Below the pieces are notes generated by a model that was not told where the DNA came from, made no database searches, and saw only the letters and a program-made list of their open reading frames with translations. A DNA stretch of 64,000 bases from Vulcanisaeta sp. JCM 16159. Its GTDB lineage: Archaea > Thermoproteota > Thermoprotei > Thermoproteales > Thermocladiaceae. The stretch covers positions 83,220 through 147,219 of the forward strand of contig NZ_BBDN01000007.1 in NCBI RefSeq assembly GCF_001316265.1. Direction: 5' to 3'. Every line of letters starts with the position of its first letter. Position 1 is the stretch's first letter. A program made the position numbers and the translations under genes. Positions 50,338 through 62,339 of this stretch are shown here, one piece after another.

Positions 50338-52202
50338 TTAAGTTATTATGCTTGCAGGTCTCATGCTTAGGTACTTAGGCATTGTAAGTGGTCTCCTTGG
50401 ATAGCCCTTAATCTCCTCCTCAATCCTGCCAATAAGTTCATCAATGCCCATGTCGATGGGCTTTTGAGCACCCCTGACCCTAACGCTTAATTTACCTGTC
50501 TTAACCTCCCTATCACCAACCACCACGATGTAGGTACCCAGAAGGTCTCCGCATCCCTGACCCTCTTTGACAGTGTCTCGTCAAACCTATCATCAACGTC
50601 AACCCTAATCATCCTATCCTCAAGTTTCGAGGCGACATCATTTGCGAAGGTTAGGTGCTCCTTACTAATTGGTATCACCCTAACCTGTATTGGCGAGACC
50701 CATGTGGGTAGCCTCGGAACCTCACCCCTAGACTCGGCGATTGCCGCAGTGTCGAGGAGCGCATATATGTACCTCTCAACGCTACCTATTATCGCCGTAT
50801 GTATAATCACTGGGTACCTAACCTCCCCATTCTCATCCCTATACTTAATACCAAACCTCTGGGCATTACCAACATCGAACTGGAACGTGGCTATCTCCCT
50901 CGGCCTCCTCAACTCATCAACTATGTGAAACTCAACATTGAGGACCCAGTAATACTTCTGCTCCGGCATTATCCTGATAAGTATTGGCTTACCCTCACGC
51001 CTAGCCAACTCGATTAGGTAATCCCTGTGCTCATCATAGAACTGCTTAGTTACGTTGTACAGGCTCACGTAGTCCCTACCCAACTTCTTAATCTCCCTAA
51101 ATATTATTTCATGAAGCTTCAGGGCAACCTCCATGGCATTCTTGAGGTCCCTCGTGAATATGTGAAGGTCCGGCATATAGAACCTCCTGAGCCTAAAGCA
51201 TAGTACTGTCTCGCCAGGTTGCTCATACCTATAACTATCGGCAACCTCAAGCATGCCAATTGGTATATCCCTATAGCTCAGCACCCAATCCCTAATCATT
51301 GCGAATTGCTGGAAGCAGGCGGCGTACCTCATTATTATCTCATCCTTATCACCCTCGATCGTGTACATCCTCTCATTGAATAACCTAGCGTGCTCATCAA
51401 TAGCCCTCTCACCACGCCTAAACATGTTGGTACCCCTAATCTTAAACACGGGTATGCCAAGCTCATTAGCCAACCTCCACGCGTAGTCCTCGACGAGCTC
51501 CATCATCAGCGTGGCCGCCGGTCCATACCTCATGTGACCAACATCGCTCATGGGCTCCCATTCAAAGCCGAACTTACGGCAGTAATCAATGTACCTGGGC
51601 TCCTTACCACCCTCAAGCTCCCTCTTCAGGACCTCCTTCTCAACCAATGCCTTTAGGTCATCCTCACCTGGCTTAAATGAATACTTCGTTGCATCGTACT
51701 CCTCACCATTCGGCGTTAATATCACGTAGTAATCCCTACTGACTACCTGCTGCACTGCCTGGGCACTGACCATGTTTGGGCTAAGGGACTTGCTTAATTC
51801 TGATAGGGGATGCCCATAGCACTTAATGTCAAATGCCTTGTAGTAACCAAAGGGTGCCCTTGACACAGGGACTGGCGACTTCTCCCTCAACTTATTATAA
51901 ACCGCCAGCAACACACTCAATGCCTTGCTCGGCTTGGCCAGGTTGGGGCTTAGGTGTGCGTATGGATAGAGAACTATTTGTGAGGCCCTAACCCTATTGA
52001 GCGTGTCTAGTATCTCGTCGACGACGTAATTCACGTAATTAGGATCCTCGGTATCATTCTCCTCAACGCTCATAAACACCACAAGCGCGTTCTTCGCGGA
52101 GCCTCTCTCAAGTCCCGGTGTTAATGGTTCTGGGTTTTCAACGGCCTTATCCCTAACCTGGTATGAGAAATCCTCTGCATGTATGAATAATAATCTCATC
52201 AA
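50338..52202 (-). CDS. thrS: Threonyl-tRNA synthetase, archaeal type (one frameshift)
   Basis: About 620 residues restored. The N-terminal archaeal editing domain (about 1-145) includes LYPYAHLSPN and DIKCYGHPLSEL, residues used to clear mischarged Ser. The class II catalytic core has the motif 2 stretch SYRYEQPGETVLCFRLRRF, zinc ligands Cys in MRYAACF and the motif 3 IIGSVERYIYALLD. The anticodon domain is split by a shift near 50535, where one base in a C run restores VVVGDREVKTGKLSVRVRG. Charges tRNA-Thr. Single-copy and essential, which argues against real gene damage. Confidence 0.95.
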
Positions 52203-52327
52203 TCTACGGCAAAAATAACTAATATTAATTTATTTAGGTGCATTAGTACAGCTGAAGCGCATTTTCTACCTAGGACTTAAATAATTGCTCAATTAATTTA
52301 CTCGATTTAAACCTAACGATAGGGGCC

Positions 52328-52338
52328 TTATAAAATAT
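52328..52338 (+). promoter_or_regulatory. TATA box for the cis-prenyltransferase gene
   Basis: TTATAAAATAT lies 23-33 bases before ATG 52361, consistent with a leaderless start there. Confidence 0.5.
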
Positions 52339-52360
52339 GTATGCATAACTTTAAAAGGTG

Positions 52361-53101
52361 ATGTGTTTTTCATGGATACAAATAATGCAAGGCGTAGCAC
52401 CAATGCATATAGGCGTTATACCTGATGGGAATAGGAGGTGGGCCAGGAGGGTTGGCTTGCCAATAACTGAGGCGTATAGAATTGGGTCAGACAAGGTTGA
52501 GGAGTTTCTAAACTGGTCACTGGATTTTGGTATAAAGATTGTCACTGTATATGTACTATCCACAGAGAACTTCCTCAGAAGGTCTAAGTTAGAGTTGGAC
52601 CTGTTGTATAGGTTATTAAAGGAGAAATTAATTAAGGTTAGGAGAGATGAGAGGATTCACAGGAATAGGGTCAGGGTTAGGGTCATCGGCAGGACTTGGT
52701 TATTGCCTGAGGATGTCCGTAGGGAAATAGAACTCACCGAGGAGGCTACGGCGGATTACTCGGATCACTACCTGAACCTTGCGGTGGTTTATGGTGGTAG
52801 GCAGGAAATAATCGACGCCGTTAGGAAACTATTTGCTGACTATAATAGTGGTAAGTTGAGCATTAGTGATCTTAATGAGGAAACTCTCTTTAAGTACCTC
52901 TATGTTGGTGATGAGCCCCACCCTGAACCAGACCTAATAATCAGGACTGGTGGAGAATATAGAATAAGTAATTTCCTGCTCTATGAAACGGCATATTCAG
53001 AGCTTTACATCCTAAATAAGTATTGGCCTGAAATAACCAAGGAAGACCTTAAGCAGGCGCTTGATGACTATGCAAGGAGGGAGAGGAGATTCGGTAGATA
53101 A
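52361..53101 (+). CDS. uppS: Cis-prenyltransferase (undecaprenyl-diphosphate-synthase family)
   Basis: About 246 residues. All family signatures are present: MHIGVIPDGNRRWARR, NLAVVYGGRQEI, IIRTGGEYRISNFLLYETAY and the closing KYWPEIT. The enzyme adds isoprenyl units in cis to make the long-chain lipid carrier used for protein N-glycosylation in archaea. ATG 52361 fits the TATA box; ATG 52385 is closer to the conserved core and also possible. Intact. Confidence 0.92.
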   Translation: MCFSWIQIMQGVAPMHIGVIPDGNRRWARRVGLPITEAYRIGSDKVEEFLNWSLDFGIKIVTVYVLSTENFLRRSKLELDLLYRLLKEKLIKVRRDERIHRNRVRVRVIGRTWLLPEDVRREIELTEEATADYSDHYLNLAVVYGGRQEIIDAVRKLFADYNSGKLSISDLNEETLFKYLYVGDEPHPEPDLIIRTGGEYRISNFLLYETAYSELYILNKYWPEITKEDLKQALDDYARRERRFGR

Positions 53102-53109
53102 TTCCTACC

Positions 53110-54009
53110 TTAAAAGAGAGAGCACATTGACCACTGGGATGGCTCCATCCTTGTTATTATGAATGTATCCTCAACCTGAGATACTAAGCCTTTACCATGC
53201 TCAACCAATACTGGGTAACCGTAAATGTAGTCCTTTATATACAACTCATTTATTACGTTACCAACACCTTCACCAAACCTAGCCACGAGCCACCTAGGTG
53301 TAAATGGTAATGGCCCGATTTCATTACTTATGTATGAAAGTATGTCATAATGGGGATCCCTAGGGCTTGGATTCTTAAGTAGATGGTAAATCGTGACCTG
53401 CGGCCCATCATCCACATAACCAGCGCCATTCGTTGAGAACGGCTCCACCGCATATACCTCACCCTCAATTATCCTCTGCCTATCGCCATTATCGTAATTG
53501 GGGATTGACTTACCCGCATGGAGCACGTACCTCCTTATTAAATGACCACTCAGGTTCTTAATCGGCTTGAATCCAAAGGACCTTATGGCCCTCTCTATCT
53601 GAGCACCAATTGACGTCAGTGCGGCTCCAGGCTTCATACTTAGTTGCGCAGCCTCCAGCGCCTTCATTGATGCCTTAATTAACTGGCTATACATTGGGTT
53701 GAAGGTAACAGTTACCGCAGTATCCACTATGTAGCCATCAATGTGAGCGCCAAGGTCTATCTTCACCACGGCGCCCTTTGGAATTACGGACTTATCGCTT
53801 ATTGTGGCTGTGTAGTGGGCGGCAACCTCGTTAATACTTACATTAACGGGAAAGGCAGGTTTCGCACCGCTCTGCCTAATTCTATTCTCAACCTTTTCAC
53901 AGAGTTCGAGTATTGGCATTCCAGGTTCTGCTATGGACATGGCATAATTAAGGGCGTCCCTGGCGATAGCACCAAGCCTCTCATAAATTTTTAATAGTTC
54001 CGCGGACAC
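53110..54009 (-). CDS. map: Methionine aminopeptidase type II
   Basis: 299 residues, archaeal type with the helical insertion. Metal ligands: Asp in VVKIDLGAHIDGYIVDTAV (two), His in NLSGHLIRR, Glu in YAVEPFSTNG and Glu in SQVEDTF; substrate His in VNEVAAHYTA. Removes N-terminal Met from new proteins. Start GTG 54009 (SAELLKIYERLGAIARDA). Intact, convergent with uppS with an 8-base gap. Confidence 0.93.
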   Translation of the reverse strand: MSAELLKIYERLGAIARDALNYAMSIAEPGMPILELCEKVENRIRQSGAKPAFPVNVSINEVAAHYTATISDKSVIPKGAVVKIDLGAHIDGYIVDTAVTVTFNPMYSQLIKASMKALEAAQLSMKPGAALTSIGAQIERAIRSFGFKPIKNLSGHLIRRYVLHAGKSIPNYDNGDRQRIIEGEVYAVEPFSTNGAGYVDDGPQVTIYHLLKNPSPRDPHYDILSYISNEIGPLPFTPRWLVARFGEGVGNVINELYIKDYIYGYPVLVEHGKGLVSQVEDTFIITRMEPSQWSMCSLF

Positions 54010-54119
54010 GCGGTATATGCCGAACTGTCTCCTTTAAATAACCTTGCCCTATTAGTTAATTAGTTTTGCCAAGAGAAACTATTTTAACCTAGTTTAATCT
54101 TGAAGTACTTGGTGTCGTA

Positions 54120-55497
54120 ATGGGAGCCTTAACCATAGTAGCTAAGTATTTGATAATCGCAAACGTGGAGGTTCAAGGAACGGTGGAGAAATACGACATA
54201 ATAGGCGCATTGTTCAGTCAAACAGAGGGCCTGTTGGGTAATGAACTTGATTTGAGGGAGCTTCAAATGAATGGTAGGATTGGTAGGATAGAGGTTGAGA
54301 CGGAGTATAAGGGTGATAGGACCGTTGGTAAGGTCTACATACCGTCGAACCTCGATAGGTATGAGACCGCCCTAGTTGCAGCGATGATAGAGACCGTGGA
54401 TAAAGTAGGGCCTTACAACGCGAAGGTTCAAGTAGTCGAGATTAAGGACCTAAGGGAGGAGAAGAGGAAGAAGATCTTTGATAGAGCCAGGGAACTCCTC
54501 AAGCTTGTTGAGCATGAGGCTTTACCCGACACTAAGGAGTTAATTACAAAGTTCCTGGAGAACATTAGGGAGACCGAGGTTGTTGAGTACGGTCCGGAGA
54601 AACTACCTGCGGGGCCTGAAGTTGAGAGGGCCGACACGATAATAATCGTTGAGGGTAGGGCCGACGTACTTAACCTGGTTAAGCACGGTTTCAAGAATGT
54701 GATAGGCCTTGGAGGCTCGAGTGGCGGTATACCAAAGACCGTTATTGAGTTGAGTAAGAAGAAGACGACTATAGCTTCGTGGATGGAGACAGGGGTGGCG
54801 AAATGCTGCTTAAGGAGTTGCTTAAGTATGCGGATATTGACTACATAGCAAAGGCACCACCAGGTAAGGAGGTTGAGCAATTAACGGCTAAGGAAATAAC
54901 GAAAGCCTCAGGAATAAGGTACCTGCTGAGGAATACTTAGCAAGTCTTGAGAAGAAGGAAAGAAAGCTAATCGAGGAGGCTAGGCAGGCACAATCACAGT
55001 CGCAGCAGGAAATACCACAGGCGCAGGCCATAGAGGTTCCTGTCCAGGAACAAGCACAACAGGCTGAGAAGATACAGATAATACCGCAGCCACAGCCAGC
55101 GCAATCGGCACCGCCAACAACAGCGCCAGTAACGCCTCAGCAATCACCGCCTCAATCTCAACAGCCAAGTCTTGAATTACCCCAATTACCTCCAAATGTT
55201 ATTGATGAGATGAGGAAACTTGGGGGAACACTGGAGGCTATTATATACGATGATCACTGGACGGAGATTAAGAGAATACCCGTGAGGGACCTCGTAGACA
55301 CACTACAGCAACTATCTAATGCCTATGCCGTAATATTTGATGGAGTCTGCACGCAACGCCTTGTTGATGTTGCATCAGGCAAAGGCGTTAAGCTATTAAT
55401 AATGTCTAGGGTGGGTAATATAACGAAGGTGCCCACCGACATGCTAATACTAACAATAGACGAATACCTAAGTAAGGTAGGAACAAACATCAAGTAA
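54120..55497 (+). CDS. dnaG: Archaeal DnaG (TOPRIM primase-like, exosome-associated; two frameshifts)
   Basis: About 460 residues restored. N-terminal archaeal domain to about 165, TOPRIM domain with [17 protein letters not shown] and, after a shift near 54775, [17 protein letters not shown] second shift near 54910 restores [20 protein letters not shown] Gln/Pro-rich linker (about 54985-55195) leads to the C-terminal domain ([15 protein letters not shown]). Archaeal DnaG is part of the RNA exosome and can make RNA primers in vitro. Both breaks fit one lost base, the second in a C run. Confidence 0.92.
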
Positions 55498-55566
55498 ACC
55501 TAATGAAATACTTTAAAAATCATCATATTTCCATTAACTCAGTAATTCAATACCTAACAAGCTTTC

Positions 55567-57919
55567 TCACGAGAAATAATCCAAGATTGACCTACCTGCT
55601 TTACCCTCCATAAGCTGTGACTCCTTAACTCCCAAAACCTCGAGTATCCTCATTGCGGCAGGGACTATCTGCTTCTCAACATAGTAATCAACATCAATCT
55701 CCCTAATATCCTTAACAAGTATGTACGGCTTAACCTTATAGGCCAGCTTGGCGCCACCGCCCTTAACGACTACGTAACCAATCATGTCACCCTTACCAAC
55801 CTTATAACCAGCCTCCACCAACTGCTTAGCCGCCGCGACATGAGGCGTCAACACCTTGTACTCATTCAATGACTTATCAAGCGTCTTCCAAATAATTACG
55901 TTGTCAATATCGAATTGATAGGCCTTAACCTTATCAATCACAGACTTCACGTAGGAAACCGCCTTGCTAACATCACCCGTTGTCAGCACTATTTCGGCGA
56001 CACTTTCCTGAACGTCCTTAGCAATCTCGGCCCAATCACCCCTAACGGCCTCAAAACCGACAATGTCTATCTCACCATCAATTGTCAAACCAACATACCT
56101 CTTCTTAGCCTCAGTAAACAAAACCCTCCTATACACCTTATCAACCTTAACCTCAAAGCCAAGCTCATTATTTATGTAGTTGATTAATACATCAACCTTA
56201 TCACTAACGTTCCTAACGAATAAGCTATCAGTATCACCATAGATTATTGGTAGGCCCAGGGACCTGGCCTTCTCAATAACGGTCTTAAGCAGGTTCCTGC
56301 CCCATGCAGTGACGGCCTCAGCACCTCACGCCTATACCACCTAGCCCCCAACCAACCGCAGTATCCATACATGGCATTAGCCATGATCTTAAGCGCCCTC
56401 TGTCTCTCATTAAGTAGAACCCACTCGGGGCTATCCTCAGGGTACTTCTTCATTAAATCCCTCACCCTACGCCTACCCTCAACAAGGATCCTAAGTAGGC
56501 CGGAGTATAACCCCTCAGGCGACTTCTTGAACTTATAATTAACCTCAGGCGCCACGTAGCAGTCATCACAATCCCCAAGCACCAGTGTGTCTGGTGAGAC
56601 GTTATACTTCATCATTATGCTTGGTACATACTGGAGAAGTCTATCACGGCTATGTTCTCATGAAGCCCAGGCCTCGGCTCAAGCACAACAGCACCCTTGT
56701 AAGTCTCGTAGGGCCTCTCCTCACGGTTAGGAGCCAACTCACCCCTCTTAACTGCTTCGTAAAATATCATCCACTCAACCCTGGCACCAACGCTGGCCGC
56801 ACCAACCTGATCAAGTGGAAGCCCTGATATTGAGGACAACTGAATCGCGAATGGAAGTAGTTTCTCCGCTAATCCATAAGTACTGACCACGTCATCCCTG
56901 GCATACTTAAGAAGTAATTCACGCTTATTCTTGTCATCCCAATACTCATGTATTCTATGGCCAGGTATTAAGACACGCTCACTCCTCTTCATTATTCCGA
57001 AGAACTCGGCTGCTCGGTCCAGGCTCTTCACCTTTATCTCGCTAATCTCCTCAATGAAGTTATACAGGTCAACATTCGCCCTACCTATTATTGACCAGTG
57101 ACCATACACGCTCGGTTCGGGTGGATTACCCATCCTAGATAGGGTCAGCCTAACACCCACCCTTGAAGACCTATTGACTAGGTAGGGCCAATCAAAACCA
57201 TTATTATTATAACCAACCACTATGTCAGGGTCGTACTTCCTGAAGTAATCCAGGAACTCCCTAATTATCTTAGCATCATTCCTATTATCATCAGCCACAA
57301 ACATCTTAATGCCATCCTCCTTAGTCATTGTCGATATTATTATTATGGGGTCCCTATCAGGGTTAGGCATACCCCTTGGGTTATAAACCTCAATGTCGAA
57401 GGCAAGCACCTTAAAGCTGGGTAACTTATGCTCCTCAATCATCCTAGGTCTGGTCTTGGCAAGACATACCAAGTCAACCTGGTAATTACCCTTAACCTCC
57501 TCACACTGATCAACAACAACCCAATTACTCGGCTTAACACCCATGTCCAGTAGGTACCTCTGTGAGAACCTAATGTCAGCCTCAAGCACATCCTCAACAC
57601 CTGGAACCTCAGCAGCGAGTTCCCTAAGTTCCCTAACCTTCTCAGGTATTGTTGCCGTAACCTTAATGGCATCAACCTCACCACCAAACAACCTGCGCTT
57701 AACAACCTCCACATTCAATACCCTACCCTCCAACTTACGCTTAACGTTGTTTAACACAGCATTAGTATCACCTGAAGGTAATACGTAGAAGTACGGCCTA
57801 AACGACCTATCCAAAACAAGGACCCTTTTGCCATTATCTGCAATACCGAATAACCTTAACTCCGGCGTATTACCAGCAATGCCATATGTGACGTCTAACA
57901 ACCAAAATGTTAATTCCAT
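55567..57919 (-). CDS. polB: Family B DNA polymerase (about three frameshifts)
   Basis: About 785 residues. The 3'-5' exonuclease has Exo I FDIEVYNPRG, Exo II GYNNNGFDWPYL and Exo III YARDDVVSTYGL. Motif A is DFSSMYPSIMMKYN once a C lost near 56620 is restored. Motif B is LKIMANAMYGYCG and motif C is IIYGDTDSLFV, the latter in a third frame after shifts near 56320 and 56280. A replicative or repair polymerase of the crenarchaeal PolB group. The N-terminus reads through intact for 434 residues. An Lrp-type regulator lies upstream in the same direction. Confidence 0.94.
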
Positions 57920-58003
57920 TATTTAATAGGTTAGGAAGCAATATGTTAAACTTACTCTTCATGAAGTTTAACCATCAGCCTTGGTAGGCAAACGCAAAGG
58001 TAC

Positions 58004-58471
58004 TTATATAGGTAATCTTGGGTCCTCCTTAATTACCTTGGCTACTATAAGTGTCGAGGTCCTCTCAACCTCCTCCATATTCATTATCTGCTCAAGTATC
58101 CTAAGGATCTCATCCTTACCACTGGCCCTAACCTGAAGCACGAAGTCCCACTCACCAAATATGTAGTAAACCGTCGTCACACCACCAATGCTTGCCAACT
58201 TCTGACCAACCTTCTCGTGGTAGCCAGGGCCGTATTTAGCCTTAACGAGTATCACCGCCACGTAATCCTTACCCATCTTCTCGGGGCTTAGCTTGGCATG
58301 GCAGCCGAGTATTATGCCAAGTCTCTCGAGTTTCTTAATTCTGTAATAAACAGTTGATTTCGAAATCTTCAATTTATTAGCCATTTCATCGAGTGTTACC
58401 CTGCAATCATCCTGCAACATCTTTAGAATTTCAATGTCAGTCTGGTCTATCTCCTCGGTTATCGACATCAA
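58004..58471 (-). CDS. Lrp/AsnC-family transcriptional regulator
   Basis: 155 residues: an N-terminal HTH with TLDEMANKLKISKSTVYYRI and a C-terminal RAM (ACT-like) ligand domain with GVTTVYYIFGEWDFVLQV. Members bind amino acids and form octamers that wrap DNA. Intact. The 271-base spacer upstream (58472-58743) has T- and A-rich runs but no element I can name, apart from a likely TATA box for the next gene. Confidence 0.88.
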   Translation of the reverse strand: MMSITEEIDQTDIEILKMLQDDCRVTLDEMANKLKISKSTVYYRIKKLERLGIILGCHAKLSPEKMGKDYVAVILVKAKYGPGYHEKVGQKLASIGGVTTVYYIFGEWDFVLQVRASGKDEILRILEQIMNMEEVERTSTLIVAKVIKEDPRLPI

Positions 58472-58743
58472 TGAACTATTACTGAACCTATTTAAAAAAA
58501 CATTCGCTTGTTATAAAAATGTTCATATCGCACATAACTACTTTACATAATTATCTTTCTCACGCACCTATCTAAAGACTAATTAATCACCATGATGGAC
58601 ATATATACGTAAATAATTCATGCACCTTTAAACCCTGAAAAAAATATGAACGCCGTTAATTAGCTAATGAATTAAGCAAAGAAAAATGCTTTTATATCAG
58701 TTACCAACGTCTGACAACAAAGAGGTCTTCTTGGTGATGAAAT

Positions 58744-59032
58744 ATGTCAAGCAAGCAAACTCCCGGATTAAGTAAGGATGAAACAGATGAAAGAATAAAG
58801 CAGGCCCTATACTACCTAACCAGGGTTGTCCAGGACATGGGCATACCCAGAAATATCAGGAGGGCTGCCAGCGAAGCCGTTAGGGTTTTAATGGACTCTG
58901 GCATGAGCAGGCCTTAAGGCTTCAACGGTCATCAGCATACTCGAGGAGGCATTGGCAGACCCAAACATGCCACTTTTTAGTAGGGTTATTTTCTGGCAGG
59001 TTATTTCATTACTTGAACAGATTAGAGATTGA
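58744..59032 (+). CDS. UPF0147 family protein (two frameshifts)
   Basis: ATG 58744 begins a small helical protein with RIKQALYYLTRVVQDMGIPR and NIRRAASEAVRVLMDSG. The frame stops at 58915. Two one-base losses near 58906 and 58919 restore SQALRASTVISILEEALADP and NMPLFSRVIFWQVISLLEQI, the UPF0147 C-terminus with its DPNMP motif. About 96 residues. Function unknown, conserved in archaea. The stop is 7 bases from the convergent malic enzyme gene. Confidence 0.78.
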
Positions 59033-59039
59033 CACAGAT

Positions 59040-60369
59040 TCAGGCTAGGTCTTCTAATAAGTTCTTTATTAGTCCCTTGCCATACAAAGTCTCTATCATT
59101 AATCTGGTGCTTGCTATGATCTCCTTGGCCCTATTGTACTCATCCTTCCAAGTCAAAGACCTCCTGGAAACACCCTGTTCTGCGGCCTTTACAGCAACGG
59201 CAGCGGCAACCCTCGGTAGAAGTCCCACTCCTCCATTGTTGGCAATATCTTATCCTCGCTTAATCTATCACCGACAAAATTCGCGATCTCCTGCGCGGCG
59301 GCAATAATCATCTCATCAGTTATTGTTCTAACCCTAGCATCCAATGCGCCCCTAAAAACTCCTGGGAACACCAGGGAATTATTGACTTGGTTGGGGAAGT
59401 CACTCCTGCCAGTAGCCACAACCCTAGCACCGGCCTCCTTAGCTTCCCAGGGCCAAATCTCCGGTATTGGATTCGCCAGGGCAAAGACTATCGGGTCCTT
59501 ATTCATTGCCCTAATCCACTCCTTCTTAATCACGCCTGGACCCTGTACTGAGGCGGCGACGACTGCGTCAACGCCGACGAGCGCCTCCTTAATACCACCC
59601 TTTCTTCTCTCGGCGTTGGTCTTTATCGCAAGTTCGTACTTCCATGGATTGGTGAGCATTAGCTTATCCATGTCATCCCTCTCCGGGTGCAGTATTCCCT
59701 TACTATCAACGAGAATTATATTGCCCGGCTTAACCCCGTACTTAATCAAGATTCTCGCCGCCGCTATGTTTGAGGCACCGGCGCCAATAAATACTATTGT
59801 TGAGTCCTCAAGCTTCTTACCAACAATCTTAAAGGCGTTTATTAAGCGGCTAGTATTGCGCCGGCTGTTCCCTGTTGGTCATCATGCCAGATGGCTATCT
59901 TTAGTTCCTCCCTTAATTTATCAAGTACGTAGAAGCACTTAGGTGACTCAATATCCTCAAGGTTTATACCACCGAAGGCGGGTTCTATAGCCTTTGCAAC
60001 ACTGACAATGTCATCCTGAGTCCTCGCCCTAATGGGTAATGGTACGGCATCGACACCACCAAGGTACTTGAAGAGGAGTGACTTGCCTTCCATGACGGGC
60101 ATTGCTGCCTCAGGACCAACATTGCCAAGCCCAAGAACTCTACTGCCGTCCGTCAGTATCGCAATTGCATTCCACCTCCATGTATACTCAAAGGATTTGT
60201 CAGCGTCTGCATTTATTTCCTTAGAAACCGCAGCGACGCCGGGCGTATACCATATAGAGAAATCACCTAATTTCCTAACTGGTACCTTGGGTAATACCAT
60301 TATCTTTCCTCCATACCTCCTTGATGCCTCAATCGCCACCTTAAACCATTTACTTGATTCCTCACTCAT
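59040..60369 (-). CDS. maeB: NAD(P)-dependent malic enzyme (two frameshifts)
   Basis: About 444 residues restored from three frames joined near 59845 and 59215. N-terminal catalytic part: [20 protein letters not shown] and [16 protein letters not shown] (metal Asp). NAD(P)-binding domain: [17 protein letters not shown], then [18 protein letters not shown] and [17 protein letters not shown]. The end adds [15 protein letters not shown]. It oxidatively decarboxylates malate to pyruvate and lacks the C-terminal PTA-like domain of large MaeB. Cofactor preference not decided. Confidence 0.92.
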
Positions 60370-60483
60370 CAGGTTAATGTAAAAATTGAGGATTTATATT
60401 AATTTCTGAAGATAAATTCGGCAACTGACAAGTATAGAAATTATAAGATAAGAATTCACTTGAGTATAATATCATTAATGAAC

Positions 60484-61533
60484 TTAGCCCTTAATAACAT
60501 GAATATTTTCCCTAGGTATTACGAGCAGGACCTTATCGCCAGGTTTAAGGGCCTTTACAGACAGTGCGGTAATCACTAGGTCACTACCTACTGAAATTAG
60601 TAATTGATAACCAAGCCTAATTCTAATCACTTCATTAACAATACCCTCAAACACGTTTTGCTCCTTAGTATCAACATCATTATCTACAATAACCTTGATC
60701 CACTCAGGCCTAATGCAAACATAAACTTCACCATTAATATTCCCATCAATACTTAGCCCTACCTCTCCATTAAGCCTTACAAAACCATTCTCTGCAACGC
60801 CCCTAATGACATTTTGAAAACCAAGGAACCTAGCCGTGAACACATTACTCGGCCTATTAAATACCTGCTCAGGGTCTCCCTCCTCTATTACCTTGCCCTC
60901 ATTCATAATGTACACCCTATCAGCCAATGAGTACGCCTCGTCCCAATCATGAGTTACGTGAATCACGGTAATACCATATCTCTTGGGTAACTCCCTGAGC
61001 ATTAGTATTATCTTATCCCTGGTCTCCCTATCAAGCATTGAGAGAGGCTCATCCAGCAATAAGACCTTTGGCTTAATAACGAGGGCCCTAGCCAACGCAA
61101 CCCTCTGCTGCTCACCACCGCTTAGGTTAACGGCCCTCCTACTAAGTAGGTAATCAATACCCAGGTCCTTGGCAATCTCCATAATGAGCCTACGTCTCTC
61201 TGGCTTGGGAATGCCCTTGAACTTAAGCCCATACTCAATATTCTCGTAAACAGTCATGTGGTCAAAAATTGCATAACCCTGAGGTACATAGGACACGTTA
61301 CGAGTCTCTGGTGATTCCCTAGACACGTCAATGCCATCGATTACCACACTGCCCTCACTAACCTTATAAATACCCGCTATCGTCTTAAGTAACGTACTTT
61401 TACCTGATCCAGTGGGTCCAAGAATTACGTTGTACGTCTCATGTTCAAAAACCGTGCTTATTGGACCTAGGGTGAAGTACCTAAGCCGCACAACTACGCT
61501 CCTTAATTCAACCATACCAGGCATTACCACCAC
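60484..61533 (-). CDS. wtpC: Tungstate/molybdate-type ABC transporter ATPase
   Basis: 349 residues: Walker A GPTGSGKST, Q-loop VPQGYAIF, signature NLSGGEQQRVALARAL, Walker B VLLLDEPLSMLD and H-loop VIHVTHDWDEA. The C-terminal 110 residues are a TOBE-like domain that may sense oxyanion. Last of the three transporter genes, overlapping the permease by 26 bases. WtpC/ModC is inferred from the operon and the DEPLSMLD form; a sulfate-type transporter is the alternative. Intact. Confidence 0.82.
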   Translation of the reverse strand: MVVMPGMVELRSVVVRLRYFTLGPISTVFEHETYNVILGPTGSGKSTLLKTIAGIYKVSEGSVVIDGIDVSRESPETRNVSYVPQGYAIFDHMTVYENIEYGLKFKGIPKPERRRLIMEIAKDLGIDYLLSRRAVNLSGGEQQRVALARALVIKPKVLLLDEPLSMLDRETRDKIILMLRELPKRYGITVIHVTHDWDEAYSLADRVYIMNEGKVIEEGDPEQVFNRPSNVFTARFLGFQNVIRGVAENGFVRLNGEVGLSIDGNINGEVYVCIRPEWIKVIVDNDVDTKEQNVFEGIVNEVIRIRLGYQLLISVGSDLVITALSVKALKPGDKVLLVIPRENIHVIKG

Positions 61534-62326
61534 CCAAGCTAACCAGGACCCTATAGATTATGAATATCACGAGCATGACCGCGACAAGCGCTGCCGAAAA
61601 CTCCACAGCATTAACCAAGCCAATACCCACATAGCTCTCGTAGATGTATACCGAGGCTGGGTAAACAAGGTTCTTACCAAACAACACGTAATAAGCAACA
61701 ATGAATAGGGCACCAGCTTCCGAGACTGACCTGGCCCACGATAATATGGCGCCTGTCGCCATTGACCTCCAAATCCTGGGGAGTATTATTGACGTGAAGA
61801 CCCTTAATGGGCTAGCCCTAGGTCCTTGCAACAGCCTCCATTTCAGGATTTATCATCCTAATCGATGCCTCAACAACCCTAATGTAGTATGTCGATGAGA
61901 GAAAGGCGACCGCAGTCGTGGCGCCCCAAAGTGTGTTTATGAAGTTAATGCCGTGAGCCTTTAGGAACGGGCCAAGACCGTAGTAGGATGCGAAGGCTAG
62001 CACGACCATTATCCCAACGATTATGTGGGGTATCATTATTGGTATATCGATCACGGCATCCACGACACTCTTTAGGTGAAAGTCGTACCTAGCCATTACG
62101 TAGGCTATTGGCGTCCCCATAATTATCGCTATTATTGCCGATAATGTCGACATGACCACGGTCACCTCAATTGCCTGTAGGAAGCTAACCACGGAGAGGG
62201 CCTTTGGTATCATTGGGAAGCCCAGGACTATGAGCAGGCTAGTGGGTATATTATGAGGATTGAGAAGATGAGTATGGAGATTAATAGAATTAGGATAATG
62301 GGTATGTTCATTTTTAATGAATTCAT
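61508..62326 (-). CDS. wtpB: Tungstate/molybdate-type ABC transporter permease (two frameshifts)
   Basis: ATG 62326 opens the first helix (NIPIILILLISILIFSIL), which stops early. A shift near 62245 leads to LIVLGFPMIPKALSVVSFLQ, and a second near 61820 restores GASPLRVFTSIILPRIWRSM, the EAA-loop region that docks the ATPase. About 271 residues and six helices. Imports the oxyanion delivered by the binding protein encoded 13 bases upstream. Confidence 0.83.
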
Positions 62327-62339
62327 GCTACTAACTCCC

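Noticed and set aside
54980..55195. Minus-strand frame of Ala/Val-rich hydrophobic residues
   Set aside because: It is the antisense shadow of the Gln/Pro-rich linker of DnaG.
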